Source of the DNA: Naasia lichenicola
GTDB taxonomy: Bacteria; Actinomycetota; Actinomycetes; Actinomycetales; Microbacteriaceae
Length of the DNA stretch: 64,000 nucleotides
Direction: 5' to 3'
NCBI RefSeq assembly: GCF_004801885.1
Contig: NZ_SSSM01000005.1
Coordinates: 1 to 64,000 of the forward strand
The translations under genes were made by a program, and so were the position numbers. This document shows, in pieces, positions 52,709 to 60,341 of the stretch. The notes under the pieces are model-generated. The model searched no databases. It saw only the letters and a list, made by a program, of their open reading frames with translations, and was not told where the DNA came from. Position 1 is the first letter of the stretch. Each line of letters begins with the position of its first letter.

Positions 52709-52912
52709 ATGAGCCATCAGGATCCCCTCCTCACCGCAAAGGAGGCGTCTACCTACTGCCGGATGACTGTGGGACAGCTCGCCCAACTTCGCTACCTGGG
52801 CAGAGGCCCAGACTTCCTGAATCCGACGCCGCGAACTATCCTCTACCGGCAAAGCACGCTGGACGATTGGTTGAACGATTCCAGGCGTTCCAAAACAGCC
52901 AGCCGCGCGTGA
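52709..52912 (+). CDS. Excisionase-like (AlpA/Xis) HTH protein
   Basis: A 67-residue winged-helix MerR-like DNA-binding protein: LLTAKEASTYCRMTVGQLAQ, LRYLGRGPDFLNPTPRTILY, then a hydrophilic tail. GGAG precedes ATG 52709. Such proteins act as excisionases or directional regulators for tyrosine integrases. It is the first gene rightwards from the divergent control region. From 52913 to 53091 I see no further coding signal. Confidence 0.78.
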   Translation: MSHQDPLLTAKEASTYCRMTVGQLAQLRYLGRGPDFLNPTPRTILYRQSTLDDWLNDSRRSKTASRA

Positions 52913-53091
52913 GATCACGGATAGGTCGAACGCGCAAGGACGCGCCCAGCGAGGTGAATCGAGCGACCAACCGCCTACTCGAGAGCACGTGATGAGCGGA
53001 GCGCGAGGAGAATCCATCCACTGGCACACCTTCGCGCTTTACCATACGAGTCGTTAGACGCGGTTCCTTCTCCCTGTCGACTTGCACTCGT

Positions 53092-53403
53092 TCAAAGCCG
53101 GTCGATCCAGGTATCTTCCTCTCGGTCAGCCCAGGCGTTGCCTGTACGTTGCCGCCCAGCCGTCTCGAGCCGACGATGCAGCCCGATGATGAGGGCTTGC
53201 GCTGTCCGCTCGTTCATATTGTTCACGGACACGATTCGATGACCTGTCACCTCCTCAACGATGTCGAACTGATCCCGGGCTCCGCTCACGCCCAACCGAG
53301 CAAAAGCATCGCGAATCACCTGCCGTTGTGAGTCGCTCATCGCCCTTGGTCCAGCAACACTCTTTGGTGCGCCCGTATCAAACAGCGAAACCTCATCACT
53401 CAT
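53092..53403 (-). CDS. Small mobile-element protein of unknown function
   Basis: A 103-residue protein. The central segment AFARLGVSGARDQFDIVEEV and VSVNNMNERTAQALIIGL resembles a short helical domain widespread in actinobacterial phages and mobile elements, often attached to recombination or DNA-processing proteins. The resemblance comes from memory of the pattern and is weak. ATG 53403. It is isolated between the Xis-like gene and the cargo operon; the 222-bp stretch to 53625 contains only a hairpin. Confidence 0.6.
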   Translation of the reverse strand: MSDEVSLFDTGAPKSVAGPRAMSDSQRQVIRDAFARLGVSGARDQFDIVEEVTGHRIVSVNNMNERTAQALIIGLHRRLETAGRQRTGNAWADREEDTWIDRL

Positions 53404-53538
53404 TGACCACTCCTAATCGTGGATGTTCGCCACGGATCCCTTGGAGCAACTCTGGCCGAACGGTCTCCCGTTGCAGCCAATGGGGTCGACCGGTGCGGTC
53501 AGGGCTCCCGCTCGTTAGGTCCGGACGCTAGCAACCCA

Positions 53539-53561
53539 TCGTCGGCGCCTCGCGCCGACGA
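53539..53561 (-). terminator. Hairpin downstream of the cargo operon
   Basis: TCGTCGGCGC and GCGCCGACGA form a perfect 10-bp stem around CTC, 65 bp past the stop of the receiver-like gene. Confidence 0.6.
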
Positions 53562-53625
53562 CCGCGTAGGGACGTCTTCGCTCTCCGCATCCCGATCGCA
53601 AATGTTCGAACCTGCTTGACCTCGA

Positions 53626-54822
53626 CTAGGACGCGCCAGGCGCGGGAATGGCCGCTTGGTACAAAGTTGGAAGCACAGCGGGTAGCCCTTCGCGCATCAG
53701 GTACATGGCATGACGTTGTTGCACATCAGTTATGTACGGCGGTAGCAATCGGCCCAAGCGATAATCCAGTATCTTGTCGAGCGTCACAATTTCTAAAGTC
53801 TTGAACGGGAATCGGTACCCGCGTCCATTGTGCAGGACATCGATCCATGCTGAATTGGGCGTCAACAACCTTCCCTCACGCAACTTGCGCGAATCGTCTG
53901 CCGCAACATCCTCGGGCTTACCGCGAAGGAGGTACATCCGGATCTTATTGTTTTTCAACCTGCCAATTACCGTATCGCAAGCTGGCGTGAGGTTCAGCCA
54001 GACGGTTTCCGCATCTTGCTGCGGATCCCATGGACCGAAGAAGTCCCCCGGCATAACGGTAAAGGAATGCAGGGCCTCCGTGGCCAAGACCATCCGCCGA
54101 TGAATGACCTCCCGGCGAGAAGCGCTATCGACCGCGAGCTTCTTTCCTTCAATCGAGGCCAAGTCAAACTCTCTGGGGTTTACGCGATGGCGCAGGTTGC
54201 CATACAGCGCATCTACCAGTTCGTCACCGACATTTGTTCCGCCATCTTCGGCAATCTCCGTCAGATAGATGAGCCAATCGTCACCCGCGGCGTCAAGGTC
54301 CGTGAACATCTTATTCTTCGCGGACTGGTACTGCCCTTCCCAGGTACGCAGTGTCGACAAAACCGGACTTTCCTCCACCAGCCTCTCCAGTCGGGGAAGT
54401 AGGTCACCATCGTCCTTCTGCAAAACCTGGACGCGTCTTCCTATCGTCTGCACGGGAAAGTCGGGGGTCTCGCGAAGCGCGCGCTGAATAGCATCGGGTT
54501 CTTCTTGACTAACTATGAAAACTGGACAAAAGTATGTATCCAGAAGCTTCATTATGAAACGTATGAGGGCAGCCTCGGTAGACTCTTTCACCGAATCGGG
54601 AATGCTAAGTTCCCCTAGTCCGGCCTCGTGGTCATTGAGCTTCCAATCCAGGACTACGAGTGCGAGGCCGTCCCAGTGTTCGAGGTGTTCGAGTGGAGGG
54701 ACGTTGTCGTAGGCGGCAATTGGCCGCCCCTGAGCCTTAAGCGCATCGTAAAACGCCTTTGCATGGCCCCCAAGGTCGTAATCGTCGTCAACAAAGACTA
54801 CCGAGCCTTCAAGAATGGACAA
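53626..54822 (-). CDS. Receiver-like protein with unknown C-terminal domain
   Basis: A 398-residue protein from TTG 54822, overlapping the GHKL gene by 14 nt. Residues about 5-145 resemble a response-regulator receiver: the acidic cluster Asp12-Asp13-Asp14 (VVFVDDDYD), phospho-acceptor Asp59 in LVVLDWKLND, Ser105 in VFIVSQEEPD and Lys136 in QVLQKDD. The order and spacing fit the receiver fold, although an insert after Asp59 is longer than usual. Residues about 150-398 match no effector domain I know (ALHSFTVMPGDFFGPWDPQQ, YLLRGKPEDVAADDSRKLRE) and have no DNA-binding HTH. It is probably the partner and output of the kinase-like gene. AT-richer than the host. Confidence 0.68.
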   Translation of the reverse strand: MSILEGSVVFVDDDYDLGGHAKAFYDALKAQGRPIAAYDNVPPLEHLEHWDGLALVVLDWKLNDHEAGLGELSIPDSVKESTEAALIRFIMKLLDTYFCPVFIVSQEEPDAIQRALRETPDFPVQTIGRRVQVLQKDDGDLLPRLERLVEESPVLSTLRTWEGQYQSAKNKMFTDLDAAGDDWLIYLTEIAEDGGTNVGDELVDALYGNLRHRVNPREFDLASIEGKKLAVDSASRREVIHRRMVLATEALHSFTVMPGDFFGPWDPQQDAETVWLNLTPACDTVIGRLKNNKIRMYLLRGKPEDVAADDSRKLREGRLLTPNSAWIDVLHNGRGYRFPFKTLEIVTLDKILDYRLGRLLPPYITDVQQRHAMYLMREGLPAVLPTLYQAAIPAPGAS

Positions 54823-57034
54823 TGTCGTCCTCAGCTACTCCAAATCGCACTACAAAGGTAGCGCCCGGGAGTTCCCTCGCGTCGCCAGTATGCTCTAAAT
54901 TCAACGCGAATCCACTGCGTAGGCCGTTTTCTCGCGCGATATAGAGCCCGAGCCCCTTTCCCTCTTCGCCTTTTCCTGAATAGAACGGCTCAAAGATGTA
55001 GGGCTGATCGTCCTCTTTTATTCCCGGCCCGTTGTCCGTCAGCACCAGCCTCGTGTCATCGATCGTGAACGCGCGAATAACTCGTTGCACTCCCGGCGGC
55101 ATCAGCTTAGATGTCGACCAGTAGGTGGCGTTATCTACCAAATTGATAAGCAACTGCAGGATCGCCGCTTCGGTCGACTTCGCGCTCAGCTTCGCATCCT
55201 CGTCGATCTCGAACTGAATGCCCTTTTCAAGATGCAAGCGAGCATAGATGGATCTGACCCGCCTGACTGCTTGCACAACGTCGATTGTCTTTGGCCTCTG
55301 ACGCGTGGAGACGAAAAGCCCCTGGACGTCTCGGAACCGGGCTGATATAAATTCGAGTCGCCCCACGAGTTGTTTTGCCATCGCGAAGACCGTCGAGTTT
55401 ACGAGGTCCATCAACTGAAGTTCGCTTACTATCTGGCGTCCAGACCGCAGTGCCTCCGTGCCCGCCAAGATGAGATCATGGGACGCGGTCTCAACAGAGA
55501 GTCCGACGCCCGCTAATTGTTCAGTTCGGCTCAGTCGCGTGGCGAAGAGCTCACGTTCGGCAGCAAGAGATTTCTCTAGTTCACCCAAATGGCGAGTCGC
55601 AGCCTTCGGTAGGTTAGTTTCATTGCGAAGCGCTTGCACATGTACATCTATCCGATGGTCCTGCAAGTCGCGACGCTTTGCTCGCCCCTTCGCATCCAGA
55701 TGTGGCTGATACTGTTTTCGGAGATATCGCAGAACAGTCTTAACGAGCGCTTTGAAGTCTTCAATGGCATCACCAGCATCGATGAGGCCTTCCCGACTGG
55801 TCTTATCTCGCAGTTGAGGATTGAATTGCTGCGTGATCTCTATAAACCCGACTGTCTGATCGTTGCTCAGGGTTCGCCCGGCGGACTCAACTCCCCTGTC
55901 AACGTCTATTTCCAACCAATCGTCGTCGGCATCACCGTACGGGTACACCCGAATTCCATCTCTGTAGAGGTAAATTCGGTGGTCCGTAATGACTTTCCGT
56001 TGATCGGCATCCAGGAAATATTGAGCCGGAGCGTCCGGTGCGCGATCGAAAACATAAAACTCAAATTTGAACGATCCACATTGCGGCTGAGGAATCTGAT
56101 CGACGGAGGATAGTCCAGTACCGCTATTGAGGAAGCGATCCTTGAACGGCTTCAGGGCCCGTACCTCAGCATCGTCGATGCTTAGCGAGATGTTTCGTCC
56201 ATTGACCTCTAATGCGAATTCACGACTTGCAGCATCGAAGCGTCCGTGGCGTACCTTGAGGACAGCACGTTCTAGGGCCGTTCGCAAATCCTCATTGCGT
56301 TGCTTCCCGTACTGAAGATCAACCCCATCTCTCAGGAAGACAACTTCGAAATCAGGCTTCAGCGCGGCTTCTTCGCCCGTGCTCCACATGAGCGGTTGAA
56401 GCCTCGCCAGATCATCATAAGCGCCCTCGACTAGTCGCTTGCTCCATTTGGATCGAGGGCGAGAAATTGTTAGCTGGGTTCCATGGGCTGAAGTCCGACT
56501 GCCTTCAAACACCATCGGCGTGCCGACATCTAGGAGAGCCGGAACGTCCTCTAAGAATAGATCAATCGCAACGGAATTGTCGCCGCTGGCGTCTTCATCC
56601 AGAGCTGAGATGTCGACTACCAGTGTCGTTTCGTTTGCAGCTCCACGGGCTCGCGTGATCAGTGTCACCTCGCTGCCGAGCTTGAAAGTCGCAAATCTAC
56701 CAATGCCCTTCTCGCCCTGGAGCACACGCCCGAGGGTGGTCTTGGGCTCGTGAATTTTAAGCAACTTCTTGCTCGGGGTCGCGGGATTCATCCACGCTGT
56801 GCGCACCAGATGTTCTGTCATCCCGACACCGTTATCGGTGAGAACAATGCGTGCGCCCGGCTGGGGCACGAAGTCTTCGGCGAAGCCGCGAAAGTCGACG
56901 GACACGCGCGTGGCATCTGCATCGAATGAATTCTTCACCAGCTCAACCAGCGCGACGCGGTCGTTCTTGATGAGCTGCTCACCGAGCATTGTCAGCAGGC
57001 GCGCGTGCGCCCGGAATCCGATTTCTTCTGCCAC
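54809..57034 (-). CDS. Double-GHKL ATPase/histidine-kinase-like protein
   Basis: A 741-residue protein from GTG 57034, two bases after the methyltransferase stop. The N-terminal GHKL ATPase (about 5-190) has Glu31 and Asn35 in LVELVKNSFDAD, LTDNGVGM at 65-72 and GEKGIGRFA at 107-115, as in Hsp90/MutL/MORC proteins. A linker domain (about 215-440) and a helical region with His519 in ETASHDLILAG, a histidine-kinase H-box, lead to a second GHKL module: LINLVDNATYW (Asn635), LTDNGPGI at 665-672, FEPFYSGKG and GKGLGLYIA. Having both a chaperone-type ATPase and a kinase core in one chain suggests nucleic-acid or protein sensing followed by phosphotransfer to the receiver protein. Function is unproven. 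Confidence 0.8.
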   Translation of the reverse strand: MAEEIGFRAHARLLTMLGEQLIKNDRVALVELVKNSFDADATRVSVDFRGFAEDFVPQPGARIVLTDNGVGMTEHLVRTAWMNPATPSKKLLKIHEPKTTLGRVLQGEKGIGRFATFKLGSEVTLITRARGAANETTLVVDISALDEDASGDNSVAIDLFLEDVPALLDVGTPMVFEGSRTSAHGTQLTISRPRSKWSKRLVEGAYDDLARLQPLMWSTGEEAALKPDFEVVFLRDGVDLQYGKQRNEDLRTALERAVLKVRHGRFDAASREFALEVNGRNISLSIDDAEVRALKPFKDRFLNSGTGLSSVDQIPQPQCGSFKFEFYVFDRAPDAPAQYFLDADQRKVITDHRIYLYRDGIRVYPYGDADDDWLEIDVDRGVESAGRTLSNDQTVGFIEITQQFNPQLRDKTSREGLIDAGDAIEDFKALVKTVLRYLRKQYQPHLDAKGRAKRRDLQDHRIDVHVQALRNETNLPKAATRHLGELEKSLAAERELFATRLSRTEQLAGVGLSVETASHDLILAGTEALRSGRQIVSELQLMDLVNSTVFAMAKQLVGRLEFISARFRDVQGLFVSTRQRPKTIDVVQAVRRVRSIYARLHLEKGIQFEIDEDAKLSAKSTEAAILQLLINLVDNATYWSTSKLMPPGVQRVIRAFTIDDTRLVLTDNGPGIKEDDQPYIFEPFYSGKGEEGKGLGLYIARENGLRSGFALNLEHTGDARELPGATFVVRFGVAEDDIVHS

Positions 57035-57036
57035 GG

Positions 57037-58497
57037 CTACTTGACCATCGTTAGAACGACTTCATCTCGCATCCGCTTCGTGAGGCTGGAACCCGCATTC
57101 GTATTGATCGCCATGTAGCGGCTGCTTGCTGGGATTGGACGCTCTCTGCGCGCGCTGAGGCTAAACCCAGCGTGTTCCATGGCGGTACGAGCAATCACGT
57201 CATTCTTGATGTAGTTGCCGCGCAGTGTTGAATTGCCGACAACGAGGACCGCCTTGCCTCCAGGTGCCACCTTCGCCCCGAGTTGGCCTGCGAAGCCTAT
57301 GCAGTCATGCGCGAACCTTTCGAGCATGGGTCGCCGCAGCGCTGCAGGGTCCACCGCCTCTGATTCGATGACGTCCACGATGGCCGCCACTGCGTCGGAC
57401 GCGTCCTCCTCTAGGCCGCGCTCAGCACCGATACTCGTGCCCCTGCGCTTCCGCAGATCCCCAATTGTGTGTCCAAACCACACGAGAGCCAATTTATGAC
57501 CGCGAAGGTAGTCAAGGGCATTTAGGTACGGGGGGGACGTTACCGTCAGGTCGACGGACCCGTCCTCCAAACCCTCCAGATTGCGGGCGTCGCCAATATG
57601 GACCTGACCCGTCCCGTTTAGGGGGCGACCTTCGAGCATCCTCACCAATTGCTTGACTGAGCGTCGGAACCCGTCGTAGACGTCATAGTCCGATTCCAGG
57701 CGAACTCGATGAGGCCGACTGTGCGAAGTGTCCTGCGCAAGCGAAGCTTGCGAACTCTTAGTCACGATGATGCGACTGACTGCGAGGCGTAACGTGAGGC
57801 GGATCCCTTCGTCCTCTTCAGCTGAGATAGCGCTCGTGAGGTCGATGAGTTGACGCTGCTGCATGGCGGCAAACCAGTACTCGACAAAATTCTGCGTTTC
57901 CGCATCATCGCCCCAGGGCTGAATGCCAACGGCCGCCTGAGCGGCTGCGATCGCCGCCGAGGCTGACTGCGAAAGTCGAGCCGTGTCGATTTTCGTCACT
58001 GCGAGCGTGGACATCATCACAGCAAGGGGATCAATGTCGACCCCGACCGCATGGTGCCCTCGTTCCAGCGCAGCCGACAGGACGGTACCGGACCCGCACA
58101 TGGGGTCAAGAACGACGAGCCGACGGTCCTCCTGAGATGGAATTGCGTCTAGGGCGATGTCGGGGGCCATGCGAGCCGGGAACGGATGGATAGTGCGCGC
58201 GCTCATCCTGCCTACCTTGCTTGGCTGTTTACAGTCGCCGCCATCCTGCCAGCTACGAGCCCCTTGCCGCACGCGCGCCGCGAAATACGCGACGCACGTT
58301 GGCTCCGACAGCAGGACCCCGCCCCCATGGCAGGTCGTCAGCTGCTGCTCGATTTTTAGTATCGCATCACACGTCGCGCAGGTTACCTCGTCGCAGTGGT
58401 CCTCCAGCGCACGACGTGAGACGTAGAGGCGCCTAACGTCATCAGCTGGCCTGGACAGTGCGCTGGGGTCGCCACTACCGTCTTCTTGTCCTCGCAA
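57037..58497 (-). CDS. DNA methyltransferase with Cys-rich N-terminus
   Basis: Up to 486 residues from TTG 58497, or 389 from ATG 58206, which has AAGG 8 nt upstream. The core has the SAM motif LDPMCGSGTVLSAALERGHH (about 129-148) and the catalytic TSPPYLNALDYLRGHK (about 312-327), the (S/T)PPY of amino-methyltransferases acting on cytosine N4 or adenine N6. HPFPARMAP is a family motif before the SAM domain. The longer start adds CDEVTCATCD and TTCHGGG with further Cys residues, a plausible zinc ribbon. There is no restriction endonuclease alongside; the partner genes downstream may replace it. First gene of the cargo operon. Confidence 0.78.
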   Translation of the reverse strand: MRGQEDGSGDPSALSRPADDVRRLYVSRRALEDHCDEVTCATCDAILKIEQQLTTCHGGGVLLSEPTCVAYFAARVRQGARSWQDGGDCKQPSKVGRMSARTIHPFPARMAPDIALDAIPSQEDRRLVVLDPMCGSGTVLSAALERGHHAVGVDIDPLAVMMSTLAVTKIDTARLSQSASAAIAAAQAAVGIQPWGDDAETQNFVEYWFAAMQQRQLIDLTSAISAEEDEGIRLTLRLAVSRIIVTKSSQASLAQDTSHSRPHRVRLESDYDVYDGFRRSVKQLVRMLEGRPLNGTGQVHIGDARNLEGLEDGSVDLTVTSPPYLNALDYLRGHKLALVWFGHTIGDLRKRRGTSIGAERGLEEDASDAVAAIVDVIESEAVDPAALRRPMLERFAHDCIGFAGQLGAKVAPGGKAVLVVGNSTLRGNYIKNDVIARTAMEHAGFSLSARRERPIPASSRYMAINTNAGSSLTKRMRDEVVLTMVK

Positions 58498-58617
58498 CGA
58501 GCACGGGGGTCGAGCTCGCAGTCACAAAGACTCCTCACGCTCGGTTCCTCCTCCCTGGCCCTGACCCTCGGTGAAGGCTGCAGGCAAGTCGGGACTCGGC
58601 GATAGAAGGGCGATGAC

Positions 58618-59847
58618 TTGTTTGAGGCCGATGTGCTCCGCGTGATGATCGCCTCGCCGTCAGACGTCGCAGAGGCACGAGATGCCGTCGAACACGCCAT
58701 TGCCGCGTGGAATGTCAAGCACGCTCAGCGACGTCGGCGCGTGTTGCTTCCCTGGCGATGGGAAACCTCCTCGGTCCCCGGCCTCGCAGCACCCGCGCAG
58801 GCACTACTTGATGAGCAAGGCGTTGACCAGGCGGATATGATGATCGCGCTCATGAGCAGTCGCCTCGGGTCTCCGACCGCGAATGCGGTCTCGGGAACAG
58901 TAGAGGAAATAGAGCGCGCCCGGTCACGAGGCATCCCCGTGCATCTTTACTTCTCGAGCGCCCCGCTGCCATCTGATGTCGACATCGACCAACTAAAAGG
59001 TGTCCGAGAATTCAAGCGACAGATTCGAGACCAGGGACTTTTTGCGGAGTTCAATGATCTCTCGAAGCTTCAAGAAGATGTTGATCGCGCCTTGACCTAC
59101 GACGTTGATCTCTTTGAGAGGCAAACGGCCGACTCCTACTACAATGTTGACACTGACCGATTCTATGAACTGCACGAGACTCATTGGTCTTTTGCCCGGT
59201 CAGCCGTCTCAACGTCGGTGTGGAGCGCGCGCCACGAACTGAGGCGACGCTTCACCAGCCGCAGCGAGGCAGGGCTCGAACGTTTCACCATTTCGATTAG
59301 TCGAGAGACTGACCTACAGGTGGCCTTCGGCGGAGAAAATGTTCCTTCCTACGCGCTACTACCCGATTCCGTTCGGTCAGATGGGGAGGGCTTACACCTG
59401 CGTCCACCACACAAGGCGGCTGGGGGAGCGTTCGCCCAGGATGTTGTTATGGAGCCTCCGCTAGACAGCGGGGCATCCGCTGACCTTCATATAGAAGGCG
59501 AGGTGCCTTCGTTCAAGTTTGCCACTAGAGACCTCTTAGAGCCGGCTACGCGAAACTCGAAGCTCGGGCTCCGCGACTGGGATTACATTTCGCTCACCAT
59601 TAACTACCCAGTCGCCAGGCTCATCTATACGGCGTTCTTCCCGGCTTATTTGGAAGCGGACGTAATTGGCGTCCGGGTCGGTCGCGGCGCAATAGATGCC
59701 GCCGAGGGTGCCAGGTTGCGGCGAGAAGGTCACGCGTGGATTCGCCAGACCGTTCAGGACGGAGTCGAAGGGGTGGAGCTCGGACTGGACGTACCAAAGC
59801 CTCACCTGAAGTGGACCTATCGCCTGTGCTGGCGCCCCCCGAGGTGA
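58618..59847 (+). CDS. DUF4062-domain protein
   Basis: A 409-residue protein from TTG 58618 with AGAAGGG upstream. Residues about 4-150 match DUF4062, a TIR-like fold: LRVMIASPSDVAEARDAVEH, PGLAAPAQALLDEQGVDQAD, MMIALMSSRLGSPTANAVSG and TVEEIERARSRGIPVHLYFS. In other systems DUF4062 is fused to NTPases and sits in immune-like proteins. Here it is joined to an unclassified beta-rich C-terminal domain (about 180-409) with ISRETDLQVAFGGENVPS. It is divergent from the methyltransferase operon across a 120-bp gap, so may be its functional partner or a separate defence gene. Confidence 0.75.
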   Translation: MFEADVLRVMIASPSDVAEARDAVEHAIAAWNVKHAQRRRRVLLPWRWETSSVPGLAAPAQALLDEQGVDQADMMIALMSSRLGSPTANAVSGTVEEIERARSRGIPVHLYFSSAPLPSDVDIDQLKGVREFKRQIRDQGLFAEFNDLSKLQEDVDRALTYDVDLFERQTADSYYNVDTDRFYELHETHWSFARSAVSTSVWSARHELRRRFTSRSEAGLERFTISISRETDLQVAFGGENVPSYALLPDSVRSDGEGLHLRPPHKAAGGAFAQDVVMEPPLDSGASADLHIEGEVPSFKFATRDLLEPATRNSKLGLRDWDYISLTINYPVARLIYTAFFPAYLEADVIGVRVGRGAIDAAEGARLRREGHAWIRQTVQDGVEGVELGLDVPKPHLKWTYRLCWRPPR

Positions 59848-59930
59848 AAAAGGGAGATGGAGCACGTGGCGATGGTCATGTCCCGAGAGTCATCGAACTG
59901 CGTGGCTTCTATGGGGCCCCATGACTAAGG

Positions 59931-60335
59931 TCAACCAACTTCGACTGGCCGTGGGCGATGCGGAAGCGACTCAGTCCCTTCGTTGCGATCCATCGATTTC
60001 GCGAATGGGCCCTCCGGGCTTAGCAAGACGGCCATGTGGTAGTCGGCATGGTCTCGCCACCATGTACTCATTCCTAGCGGACCGTCTAGACGCAGGTGCT
60101 CCCACGAGCGCCAAAGCGCCTCGAGTCGACTAACTGCTTCCGGGTAGTTCCACCAATCAGCAGCCCAGCGGTGCTGAGCAACGTTCTGCGGTCCGACCCG
60201 TCGTGCGTACATGTATCTCAGCCGCTCAGCAACGAAGTCGTCGACGCTCGCGAAGACCATCTGGCCCGCCGTCGCAGCCTCGGCCTGATCTGTCGGTTCG
60301 ACGTCGCGCCAATCATCGAGGTCTTCGTCCGTCAT
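59931..60335 (-). CDS. DUF4913-family protein
   Basis: A 134-residue protein resembling DUF4913, a small family in actinobacterial plasmids and ICEs: VFASVDDFVAERLRYMYARR, WWNYPEAVSRLEALWRSWEH and MSTWWRDHADYHM near 95-107. No membrane span. It follows the TraG-like gene on the same strand with a 6-bp gap, marking it as part of the transfer operon. Function unknown in the family. Confidence 0.85.
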   Translation of the reverse strand: MTDEDLDDWRDVEPTDQAEAATAGQMVFASVDDFVAERLRYMYARRVGPQNVAQHRWAADWWNYPEAVSRLEALWRSWEHLRLDGPLGMSTWWRDHADYHMAVLLSPEGPFAKSMDRNEGTESLPHRPRPVEVG

Positions 60336-60341
60336 TCCGGT

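Noticed and set aside
54809-57034. Call as MutL or Hsp90
   Set aside because: The second GHKL module and H-box are of histidine-kinase type, and the linker domain has no MutL endonuclease or dimerisation motif.
57037-58497. Ordinary type II restriction-modification pair
   Set aside because: No endonuclease gene adjoins; the next genes are GHKL and receiver-like.
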